A DNA stretch of 64,000 bases from Anas platyrhynchos. Lineage: Eukaryota > Chordata > Aves > Anseriformes > Anatidae. Positions 13,735 through 34,100 of the stretch are shown here, one piece after another (position 1 is the first letter of the stretch; the number at the start of each line of letters is the position of its first letter). The stretch covers positions 10,823,001 through 10,887,000 of the forward strand of contig NC_092621.1 in NCBI RefSeq assembly GCF_047663525.1, in the 5' to 3' direction. The notes below the pieces were generated by a model that saw nothing but the letters and a program-made list of their open reading frames with translations, was not told where the DNA came from and made no database searches. The position numbers and the translations under genes were made by a program.

Positions 13735-13764
13735 GCCACCGCCACCGCCACCGCCACCGCCACC
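13735..13764 (+). repeat. (GCCACC)5 hexamer array forming the TPM2 Kozak context
   Basis: Five perfect head-to-tail GCCACC units run directly into the exon 1a ATG, so the last unit with the following G makes the optimal Kozak context. The array lies in the 5' UTR of the long tropomyosin transcripts. Confidence 0.85.
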
Positions 13765-24641
<10,877 letters not shown>

Positions 24642-24846
24642 GCTGCCTGGGGAGCCCCCGCCCCTCTTCCCTATACCCCACACGTGCACCCCACTTGGCA
24701 CGCTCAGGATGTCATCAGCTGAACTGCGCCTTGGCCAAATCCACACATCCGTTGAGAAGGGAAGCCCTGCAGCCTTACACCGTGGCTCGGGGGGCGTCTT
24801 GTCTGTGCACAGCCCCAACGGCTCTGTCCTGTCTTCATGTCCAAAT

Positions 24847-24852
24847 ATTAAA
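24847..24852 (+). terminator. TPM2: TPM2 distal polyadenylation signal (ATTAAA)
   Basis: ATTAAA, the commonest variant signal, 206 nt after the exon 9d stop and followed by GT-rich sequence. It would end exon 9d and probably exon 9c transcripts. Confidence 0.7.
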
Positions 24853-24869
24853 GCAGTTTGACAAGAAGG

Positions 24870-26127
24870 ACGGGTGCGCTTGGTCCTTGTGGGTGGGGGG
24901 CACGGGCGCTGGGAGGTGCGGGGCTGCTGCTGTGGGGCAGGCAGAGCAGTCACAAGGACGGCCTTGGCCTTGGGATGGGACCTTAGGATGCACAGGGAAC
25001 CTCAAAGTCCCAAGCTCAGCCCAAAATGAGCACGTGCACATTTACTGGGGTCTTCTCCAGGCCTGGAGCTGCTCACCCTATGCCCTCGCTGCGTTCTGTC
25101 CTACCAGCCGCCCGAGGGACAGCTGTACAAACCCACAGACGCCCTCATGGCAGGCCACCAACTCCCAGCACACTCAGGAAGTCCCCTCCTGCTCTGCTGT
25201 GTTTTCTCCAGCACAAAGAGGAGGCTGGCAGGATGTGCCTCGCCGCTGTCACCAAGCAGGGATGGGCTCCCTGGGGATGCCCGGAGCTGTGATCGAGCCC
25301 TGCCCTCTGCTCCAGGCCCCTCCACGGCTTGCATTTAGCCCTGCTGTCCTACACTACCCTGCGGATATCCCCCTGGCAGCACAGCCTCAGGTGGCCAGGA
25401 AACATTAATTTGTGCTGACCCCTCGCTGGGCCAGGCCATCACCCCGTCGAGTGACAGGGCGAGCTTTCCCTGACCACTTCCCTTTATTTGCTGCGCCCCT
25501 GGGCTCGGGAGAGGATGGAGAGCTGGCAGCTCTTTCCTGCCCAGGTGCTTCTGGCCCCCAAAATCTCGTTTGGAGCTCTGCAGGCTGAAGCTGAGCTTCA
25601 AAGGGCTCTGCCCTTGCTGCTCATTCTCCCTCTGGGCTGCCACATCCCAGGACGTGCACAAGGGTTGGGGTTTCTCCTCAGGTCTTTCCTCACAGCACAT
25701 CGCTGAGTGGAGCTGGTGTTTGCTCAAAGCAGCTCCCTGGAGGGGATTTGTCTGTCTGGAAGAGGCACAAGAGGGCAAAGCCGCCACAGCACCCTGCCCT
25801 GCAAACAGGCCTCCCTATCAGGGCGCGTCCCCAGCTGCCGGGCGTCCCTCCGACACAAAGAGCCCTTTCACACCCAGCACCGTTCCCCATTCCAGCCTCC
25901 TGCACCGTGCTGGCCCTTTCGACCATTTGCACCCCTCCCACAGCTCCTCCTTCACCTCTGAACTCATTTCTGCCAGGCTCTGCGGGCTGTTCCCGGTGAT
26001 GGCAGCACCAAGGCCGCCAGCCGGCCCCCCAGGGCCCAGCACCACGCTGCCACCATTCCGCTGCCCCTTGCTCTACAGGGAGGGGAACCCTAAAGATGAC
26101 AGGGCTCCGGGGGTACAGCTGCACACC
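24870..26127. other. TPM2-APH1 intergenic region
   Basis: About 1.25 kb between the TPM2 end and a CR1 piece. No exon or recognisable regulatory array is visible; open frames on both strands are short and compositionally ordinary. Confidence 0.5.
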
Positions 26128-26400
26128 GCGGAGTCCCAGCATGGGTTGGGTTGGGAGGGACCCTAAAGCCCACCCAATTCTGCCCCCCTGCCACGGGCAG
26201 GGACACCTCCCCCCAGCCCAGGCTGCCCCCAGCCCCATGCAGCCTGGCCTTGAGCACTGCCAGGGATGGGGCAGCCACAGCTCCTCTGTGCCAGGTCCTC
26301 ACCACCCTCAAAATAAAGAATTTATTCCAAACACCTAACCCAAATCTCCCCTCTTTTATTTTAAAGCCATTCCCCTTTGTCCTATCACCACCCCCAGACA
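26128..26400 (-). mobile_element. CR1 LINE 3' fragment
   Basis: The sequence follows the reverse complement of avian CR1 3' ends. It starts like the CAGAATGGGTTGGGTTGGAAGGGACC class, passes GGGCAGGGACACCTCC and GGCCTTGAGCACTGCCAGGGATGGGGC, and continues to TTTAAAGCCATTCCCC. It is 5'-truncated and diverged. It lies 470 bp upstream of the APH1 start codon. Confidence 0.85.
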
Positions 26401-26555
26401 CAGATCCCCCCCCAGCTCTCCTGCAGCCCCCTTTATGCAGCACCCCCAGCCGCAGCACCTTCCCCGGGCCACCCCCGGACACCCCACGGGGGACCCCCCC
26501 TTTGCGGGACACGGCCACCGTGGGCTCCGGGTAGACCAGGCGGCCCTGGGCGGGG

Positions 26556-26648
26556 CCACGCCCCCTGTGTCTAGACCACGCCCCTTATGCTTAGACCACG
26601 CCCCCTCCTGGCAGACCACGCCCCCTCCCCGAAGCCACGCCCCCTCCC
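26556..26648 (+). promoter_or_regulatory. Five CCACGCCCC boxes at 20-bp spacing upstream of APH1
   Basis: CCACGCCCC begins at 26556, 26576, 26596, 26616 and 26635, so the first four are exactly 20 bp apart and the last 19. The motif is a GC/CACCC-type box recognised by KLF/SP-family factors. The array is 220-310 bp upstream of the ATG in CpG-rich DNA without a TATA box. Function is inferred; the pattern is directly visible. Confidence 0.65.
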
Positions 26649-26865
26649 GGTTCCCCGCCCCCGCTGCCCGGTGCCGGCCCCGCCCCTCGCCGCTCTTCCG
26701 GGCCGGGCGGCGGCGCGCGCAGGCGGCGGGTGACGTCAGGCGGCCCCGGAAGGGCGGGGGGCGCGGGCCGGGAGCAGGCGGGACCCCGCGGTGCGAGCCC
26801 AGCCCGGGACCCCCCCCGGGACCGGAGCCGGTGCCGGTACCGGAGCCGGTACCGGAGCCGCAGCC

Positions 26866-29695
26866 ATGACGCTCGCCGTCTTCTTCGGGTGCACCTTCAT
26901 CGCCTTCGGGCCGGCGCTCAGCCTCTTCCTCTTCACCATCGCCCGCGACCCGCTGCGCATCATCATCCTCATCGCCGGGTCCGTGCCGGCACCGGGACCG
27001 GGACCGGGACCGGGGGGTGGGGGGCACCGGCACCGGGATCAGCACCGGGACCCGCACCCAGCCCGGGGCACGGTGCTGCGGCTGGTACCGGTATGGGTAC
27101 GGGGCTGGGGTGGGCACTGGTACCGGTACCGGTATGGGTATGGGGCTGGGGTGGGCACTGGTACCGGTACCGGTACCGGGAGGGGTGGTGGTGCCGGTAC
27201 GGGTGTGCACAGCAGGGCTACGGCACCCGCACCGGTGTGGGCACGGCCACAGCCACCGGTACCCGCACTGCTATGAGTGCTGCAGGACCACCAGCACCCA
27301 TACTGGTACCAGTACCGGGCACTGGTGTGGGCACCGGGGGTGTCACGGGCACAACGCGACCCCCGGTACTCACGGGGGCACCGGTACCGGGGCACCGGCA
27401 CCATCACGGGCACCACCAGTACCATGGCACCGGTACCAGTATGGGCACCGCCAGTGCTCACAGCACCACCAGTACCATGGCACTGGTACCAGTACGGGCA
27501 GCACCAGTACACGGCGGTGCCCAGGCCCCGTTACCGTCCCCGGTACCGTCCCGGTGACACGCTCCCGGTGCCCCGCAGGGCGTTCTTCTGGCTGGTGTCG
27601 CTGCTGCTGTCCTCCCTCATCTGGTTCATCGCGGTGAAGGCCAGCGACCCGCGCGACGAGGCGCTGCAGCGGGGGCTGCTGATCTTCGGGGTGATGTTCT
27701 CGGTGCTGCTGCAGGAGGCCTTCCGCTTCCTCTACTACAAGCTGCTCAGGTACCGGGGGGCACGGGGACACCGGGGCAAAGTCTGAGCCCCAGACCCGGT
27801 GGCGGTGGTGGTGGCGGCGGGGAGGTGGCAGCACTGCGGCACGCAGGCAGAGGGTGGCAGAGCTCCGTCCTGCAGAGCCCCGGCCTCTCCTCCCTGCAAT
27901 CTTCTTTTCCTATTTTTTTTTTTTTTTTTTGGAGCTTCTTTCTGCACCCTCTGTGTTTTTTTTTTTTTTCTTTTTTTTTGTGTGTTTTCTAAAAAAAAAT
28001 ATAATAGGTTTGCTCTCCCAGCTGCGTGCGTGCCCTAGGGGTGCGCTCTGCAGCTTGCGGTGCTGCTGCTGGGGCTGCGGCACCCCGGCGGCCCCCACAC
28101 CTGGTCTGTGGGGTTGGATTTGGGGTCACGGAGTCATTAGGGTTGGAAACAACCTCCGAGATCTGTTCCAGCCACCCCCCTGCCACCACTGTCACACACC
28201 AAACCCTGTCCCCAAGCACCACGTCCAGCCTTTCCTTGAACACCCCCAGGGACGGTGACTCCACCACCTCCCTGGGCAACCCGTCCCAGTGCCTGGCTGC
28301 TCTTTCTGAGAATAAATTTCTAATTTCCAACCTGAACCTCCCCCGGCACGCTCCAGGCCCTCGATGTCCTTGTGCTGAGGGTCCCAAAGCTGAACAAGTC
28401 CCCGAGGTGGCCTCAGCCCCGTGGCGGTGGCTCAGGAGGGTCCCCGCGGTGCGTTTTGGTGCAGAGTGCCCGCAGGGCCATTAATCAAGGGCAGGATTTT
28501 TGAGCGAGGAGCCAGGTGCCTGCTGGTGACACATTTTTCCCTGCAGGAAGGCCATCGAGGGGCTGGTGGCGCTCAGCGAGGACGGCTGCTCGCCCATCTC
28601 CATCCAGCAAATGGCATACGGTGAGTGCCGCGCGGGTACCCGGGGTACTGGTGGGGTTTGGGGGGTCCCTGGGGGTGGGGGTGGGGGACCGTGGATTTGG
28701 GGTGTCACGGCCTCTCTGTCCCGGCAGTGGCTGGCGTGGGCTTTGGGCTGATGAGCGGTGCCTTCTCCATGATCAACCTCCTGGCAGACGCGCTGGGACC
28801 GGGCACCGTGGGCATCCACGGGGACTCGCAGCTCTACTTCCTGACCTCAGGTGAGGAATGGGGCCGTAACCCACATCCCTGCTCCCCGTACCCATCGGAG
28901 CCCCCCGCAGGGCCCGTGGCTCCCTGTTGACCCCCCGCTGTTGCTCCCCGCAGCCTTCATGACCATGGTGTTGATTTTCCTGCACACCTTCTGGGGCATC
29001 CTCTTCTTCCACGGCTGCGAGAACCGGCGCTGGTGGGAGATCGCCGCCGTCGTCCTCATGCACCTCGCGGTTTCGGGGTCGGTGAGTGCTGCGAGCAGAG
29101 CCCCGTGCTGCCTCCAGGGATGCTGCCACACATCCCTGTCCCATCCCAGACCCTCACCAGGCTTCCCACACCACTGGAACCATCAGGAGGGGGACACGGT
29201 GGCTACGTGGAGCAGCCGGGCTGTGGGAGACCCCTCTCACCCTTTCCCTTTTTTGCTTTTCCCCCCACCCCAGACGTTTTGGAACCCGCTGTACGTGGGC
29301 AGCCTGGTGCCCTCCTACCTGCTGATGGCCGCTGCTGCTGTCTGGGCTTACCTGCTCTCGGGGGGCTCTGCACAGAACCTGCGCCGCTTCCTGCTCTGTA
29401 AGTGCCTGGTAAAGGGGCACAGGGACCCCTCTGGGTGCTGGGGACCCTCTGGGTGCTGGGGACCCTCTGGGTGCCGGGGACCCTCTGGGTGCTGGGTCCT
29501 GGGGTGGGGAAAGGGTCTCTTGGGGAACGAGGCGAGGAGCTGACTGCCTCTCCCACGGGACAGGAGGAGACCCTGGGGCTGACTCCGAGGGGGAGGTGGT
29601 TTGGGTATGAAATTTGGTGAAAATCTCCCCCCCACCACCCCGTCTTGGTTTCCACAGGTTCGCAGAGCGGAGCCAGCCCCCAGCTGGCATCCTGA
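26866..29695 (+). CDS. APH1-family gamma-secretase subunit, complete
   Basis: APH1 is the seven-pass membrane scaffold of gamma-secretase, with presenilin, nicastrin and PEN-2; the complex cleaves Notch, APP and many other membrane stubs. Exons: 26866-26978, 27579-27749, 28547-28620, 28728-28850, 28954-29081, 29274-29397, 29658-29695; phases agree, giving 256 residues (family about 247-265). Visible landmarks: N-terminal [24 protein letters not shown], the G-xxx-G-xxx-G helix motif (GVGFGLMSG), and the two conserved histidines in GIHGDS and FLHTFWG. Some positions look like APH1A ([16 protein letters not shown]), others like APH1B ([26 protein letters not shown]), so I leave the symbol open. 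The C-terminal tail [11 protein letters not shown] matches neither. The exon 1 donor GG|GTCCGT is poor but phase and homology require it. It sits between TPM2 and CA9. Confidence 0.95.
26979..27578. repeat. ACCGGT/ACCGGC minisatellite filling APH1 intron 1
   Basis: Nearly the whole 600-bp intron consists of short units on ACCGGTACC, ACCGGCACC and GGTATGGGTA, with a duplicated block of about 50 bp (27083-27180) containing GGGGCTGGGGTGGGCACTGG. The same hexamer theme is already present in the 5' UTR (26819-26860). It keeps a 275-codon + frame open across exon 1 that is not a gene. Confidence 0.85.
28127..28410 (-). mobile_element. CR1 LINE fragment in APH1 intron 2
   Basis: Diverged reverse complement of a CR1 3' end: CACGGAGTCATTAGGGTTGG start, then ACGGTGACTCCACCACCTCC, CCAGTGCCTGGCTGC and a final stretch about tail-region deletions near 28400. 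It lies wholly in the intron between exons 2 and 3. Confidence 0.85.
29422..29494. repeat. 18-bp tandem repeat beside APH1 exon 6
   Basis: About four copies of GGGACCCTCTGGGTGCTG beginning 25 nt past the exon 6 donor; one copy has a C for T change. Confidence 0.85.
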
Positions 29696-30484
29696 GGCCC
29701 CGCAGGACGCTCCTGTCCCCAGCTGCCCCTGCCCTCCCCTCCATCTCGGCGACACCATCGGCACTCGCCTCCTCTGCAATACGTTTTTCTCCTGGAAGGG
29801 GGGGACCCCGGCCAGCCCCCGGAGGGGCAGGGACCACCACCCAGCGGACAAGTGGCACCGGGGCTGGCCTGCTCCTCTGCCCCTCCGGGGACAGCCCAGC
29901 CTGCAGGACTTGGTTTTGCTGGCCCTGAACTACCCTGCCTGGGACGGATCCTTCCTCAGACTGATCCCAAGGACCCCCCTCGCTTCTCCCCCCGGCGCAG
30001 AAGATGCCCCCCTCGTCCCCTGTGCCGCTGGGGTGGAGGAAGCAGCTTTGCAAGGCGCTGTCTGGGCTGAGGCTGAGCCCTGTGGTGCTTCTTTCTCCAC
30101 CTCTTCGCCCCCTGCTCACGGCAAGACGTGGCCCCAGCGCCGGACTGCAGTGAGCTGGCATCCTGGGGGTGGCGTCGGGGGGCTGGTGTGGGGCAGGGGG
30201 GCAGCTGCTGGGGGTGGAAGGTGGTGGGAAGGGATGTGGGGAGATGGATCCCAGCAGCTCCGGTTGGGTGGCCGTGGACCAGCGAGCCTGCAGCTGGTGC
30301 CAGCACGGCCTGGGGAGGGGTGCTGGGGGCTGCCCCCCGGGGATCGTCGCCCTCTCCAGGGGCCGGAGGGGGATTTTTCAGGCAGGCACCGGCCCTGATG
30401 CTGTGCTTACAAGATGGGGATATTGAAACAGCCCAGGGGCTCAGTGCTGAGAAGGCGGCTTTGTCCACAGTGGGCTTTTATACC

Positions 30485-30490
30485 AATAAA
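30485..30490 (+). terminator. Proximal APH1 polyadenylation signal
   Basis: AATAAA running directly into a genomic A-tract (to about 30500). The A-tract could cause internal oligo-dT priming in cDNA, so use of this site should be judged with care. Confidence 0.55.
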
Positions 30491-30816
30491 AAAAAAAAAA
30501 TAAGCACCATAGCTGAGTGGGGTGTGTGCCAGCCCTGGGGGGGGGGGTGCTTCGGCCGCTCCTCGCTTGCCACCAGGGTGGAGGCTTCCTCCCGTGTCTT
30601 CCTCCCCTCACCCCTGCCTGAGCCCGTTGCTTTTGGCTGCAGCAGGGCCCTGATGCTCCCCAGGGCTTGGCTCTGGCTGCACGCGAGCCTCGGAGGCCAG
30701 CAGCTCGAGAGGAGCAGGGTGGGGGCCGGCGAGGAAGCCGAGGGGCTGCTGCCTTCACCTCTGCAGCGCTCCGGCCCTACCAAGCCCCAGCAGCTGTTTT
30801 TCCAAGGCTTTGCACA

Positions 30817-30822
30817 AATAAA
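30817..30822 (+). terminator. Distal APH1 polyadenylation signal
   Basis: AATAAA about 1.12 kb after the stop codon, followed within 45 nt by GGGCTGGGCTGTGTG (GT-rich). Confidence 0.5.
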
Positions 30823-31020
30823 GAGGAGGAAGAAGTCCCAGGGCGCTGAAGGGCAGGGCTGGGCTGTGTGAGGAGCCCCGCACTGCTTGCTCTGGAGCTC
30901 TGCCTGGGGCACGGATGGAGGCTCTGCGATGGGAAGGGTCCGGCGTCGCTCCGCGGCTTGCTCCTGGGACGGCAGAGGTGGCCGGCAGCACAGGAAGCTC
31001 TTACACCTTTTTTGGCCTTT

Positions 31021-31026
31021 TTTATT
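31021..31026 (-). terminator. CA9: CA9 polyadenylation signal
   Basis: TTTATT on +, AATAAA on -, 140 nt past the CA9 stop codon. It faces the APH1 signals in a tail-to-tail arrangement. Confidence 0.75.
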
Positions 31027-31165
31027 AACGTTTTTATCGTTTTTTGTAACAAAAATATCTGCTGGGGCTGGGCGTTGCCCCAGGTGAACAGTCTGTGCAG
31101 CCGGGGGAGGCTGGTGCCCCCCGAGCCCGGGGTGGGAGCGAGGGGACGGGGCTGAGCCGCGGGGC

Positions 31166-34100
31166 TCACGCTGTGTTCTCGGTGGTGGCCGCTGTGTAGA
31201 TGACCTTGGATTTGGTGGGCGAGTCCAGCCTGGCGTGGGACAAAGAGCAGGGTGTTAGGGCAGAGAGGGAAGCCCCGAAAACTCGTCTGCGTAACGCTCG
31301 TTTCCCATACAGCAGTGTGCAGGGGTATGGGGGGGGGGACAGCGGTGCCCCCGACCCTGCTCTGCCCACCACTCACCGTGCGTTCTGGCTGCGCTGCTTG
31401 TAGACGTAGTACATGAAGGCCAGTGCTGTGATGGCAAAGAGCACCCCGAAGACCACAGCCAACACGTCCCCTGCAAGCCCAGCACAGGCACGTCACGGGG
31501 CGGGTGGTGGTGGTGGTGGTGAGGGGAGTAGGGGGGGGACACAGGGCTGGGGGGGGACACGGAGCCAGCAGCCTCGGCTGAGCACACTTACCTGCGTGAA
31601 ACGAGGAGCTGGTCTGTCCCGCTGAGGAAAAATTAAAAAAGGAGAGGTGTGAGAGCCTGCTGTAGGGATGCCAGAACAGCCCCCCCATGGCTGCATGCCC
31701 CATCCCCACTGGGTGTCCCCCGGCACCCTCCCCAGGGCCAGCACCTCCTGTGCCTGCTGCCACCACCCCCAGGAGACACAGCACAGCCAGGGGGGGAGGA
31801 AAGTGCCAGTACAAGGCTTTGCCAAACCTGGGCTGCTCTCGTTGCTCCCCACGTGGGGACAGCCAGCCCACACCACCACCTACCCATGCCCTAAATCCTG
31901 TGCCAGGCAATATTTACCTAGCGCAGCAGCGCTGCTCTGCCCCGGCAGCATTATCACCTGCACAGCTCCAGCATCGCGCGCCGGGTGGCACTATCAGTGC
32001 CAGCATCCTAGAGCAGCTTTCCTGACCCTCCAGCTTGGGAAAAATCAACAAGCGTGGGTGAGGGAGGTAGAGCTGAAAGCGAGGTGGGACAGGACCCAGC
32101 CCCACTGGTGCACGGGGCGGTGTGGAGCGGGGAAGGCTGCACCACCCCAGTGCCTGCCAGGTCTGGGGACCAGCAACCTCATCCGGGAGCACAGGGACAC
32201 CAGCCCGGCACTCAGACACACGACTTCAGGGCCACAGGCTTTGTTTGGGGTGGTTTGATAGAAATAGCAAACGGGAAGAAAAGAGGTGAGCTCATTTGCA
32301 CCTCCGCCCCCTCGCCTCTGCCGGCGCCTGCTGAGGAATAGCTTCTGCAGAAAGGGGTAAAAGAAAAGGCTCGGAGGTAAACGGAGAGCACGATAATGTT
32401 TCTAGCAGGTTTACCAAAGATAGAGCATGCCAGCCCAACCCGATATCCTTCTCTGATAAGTGATATTCCAGACAAAGAAAATGCGGTAGATTTTATCTCC
32501 CCGGGCTTCAGTGAAGCATTTGCCGTGGAGCCATCCGGGAAGCTGCGAGCGAGGCCGAGGACCATGGTGATTAAATCCTGCAGCCCTTAACGAGCTGGCT
32601 GCAGGTGTGGTGGTGAGGAGAGGTGGCATACCACTGTGTGGTTAGCCAGGCATTCCCCTGGGGCCCGGGACCCATCCTGTGTGCTATTTCTATTAGTCAC
32701 CTTGACACAAGGCGACAAATGCCAGCGGAAAGGAGGAGGAACAGGATGTTGGACAGGGAAAAAAAGCCCCAAGCGAGCTCAGAGAACTGAAAAGGGGCAC
32801 CGACACGGTGATGCAGAGTGATAGTCGCACCTGAGGGCTAGCGGGAACTTCTACTCATAGCTGGAAACCACCAGAAAGGGCTTCGAGGACACACCGAGGG
32901 AACCATCCTCTGTTTGTCCTCGAGCAGGGTGGTGAGTACCCAGCCTGGCACCCCCCAGCCCTGCTCCAAAACCCAGGGTAACCCATTAGAAAAATGCATT
33001 CCCCTAAGAGAAGCCTCGCCCCACTTTTTGCCCTGCGCCCCAGCAGCCCGGTGCACCCCCAGGGTGCTCGCGCGCTCCTTACCCGTGGGCACCTGCCTCT
33101 CCCGGGACAAGGTGGGCTCGAAGCTCGCCAGCACCCACCGCTTGTGCAGGGCCTGGGTCGGCCGAAAATTATTCTGCAGGGGCTTGCCGTCGTCGTACTG
33201 CAGGCTCGTCACCAGCACCGAGATCTGGGAGGAGAGAGCAGGGTGAATAGGGCGGGGTGCGCACTGTGCTGGGGAGCCAAAAAGCCCCGGCGCACGGCAT
33301 CCACGGGGACCTGCACGGGCGCTGCCCCAACAGACCTGGTCATGGGAGAGCATCACGGTCTGGTTGAAGACCGTCCACATCACCGACTGGAAGCAGGGAG
33401 GGGTGGTCAGGGAGCCATTGTAGCGGTAATAGAGGTGCAGGCTGTCGGGCAGCAAGCCCGCGATGTTGAACCCGGGCACCATGACTTCCTCATCTGGGAG
33501 GAGAAGGCAGGGGAGTGAGGGCAGCCCCAGGGAGGGGAACGGGACCAAGCGCGGGGCTCACGGAGCACACCCGACCCGGGGCATCGCCCAGCCCAGCCTC
33601 GCACCACCCTGCTGCATGCACCCCGTGTGCCAGGGAGTGCAGGGGATTCTCCCTTCCTCTCCACTGCAAGGGGTTTCTCTGCTGGGAGCCTTACCTTCTC
33701 CTTGGATTTTTTGGAGATGCTTGATGATTTCCTCGTAGTAAGGGTTCTCCCTCGGCCCGACCTGCAATGCAGCAGCAAAAGGAGGTTTGGCTGCCTGCGA
33801 GGGGCACCCTGTCCTGCTGGACCCTCTTCGCCACGGGCACCAGCACCATTGCGGGTCCCCAGAATTACCCCTGACGCCCAGCCCGGTCCCACTCCCACCC
33901 CTCCTTGCCCAGGTCTGGGCTCTGGTTCTCACCTCCAGGAAGACTCCCAGCACGGCCAGCCCATCCGGGTAGCCCAAGGCCACCTTGAAGTTTTCGTACT
34001 TGGTGTTGTAGTGGACCACGTGGAGCTGGAGGGAAACACACAGCCCCGATGCAGGTTGGGCACCCCAAAGAGGTGCGCACCCCCATGGGGGCTCCCCGAC

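Larger units (their letters stand above)
29696..30840 (+). other. APH1 3' UTR
   Basis: Follows the TGA at 29693-29695 and holds two AATAAA hexamers on the + strand, at 30485 and 30817, so it may be about 0.8 or 1.1 kb long. No coding exon is visible. The distal end comes within about 200 bp of the CA9 signal on the other strand. Confidence 0.6.

Noticed and set aside
26730-27557. 275-codon + open frame over APH1 exon 1
   Set aside because: Wrong frame for APH1 and dominated by Thr-Gly/Val-Pro repeats from the intron minisatellite.
26866-29695. Naming the APH1 gene APH1A or APH1B
   Set aside because: Residues point both ways by eye; without a tree either symbol would be a guess.
29154-30161. 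335-codon minus open frame
   Set aside because: Antisense shadow of APH1 exons 6-7 and its 3' UTR, made of repeat-derived Pro/Arg/Gly runs.
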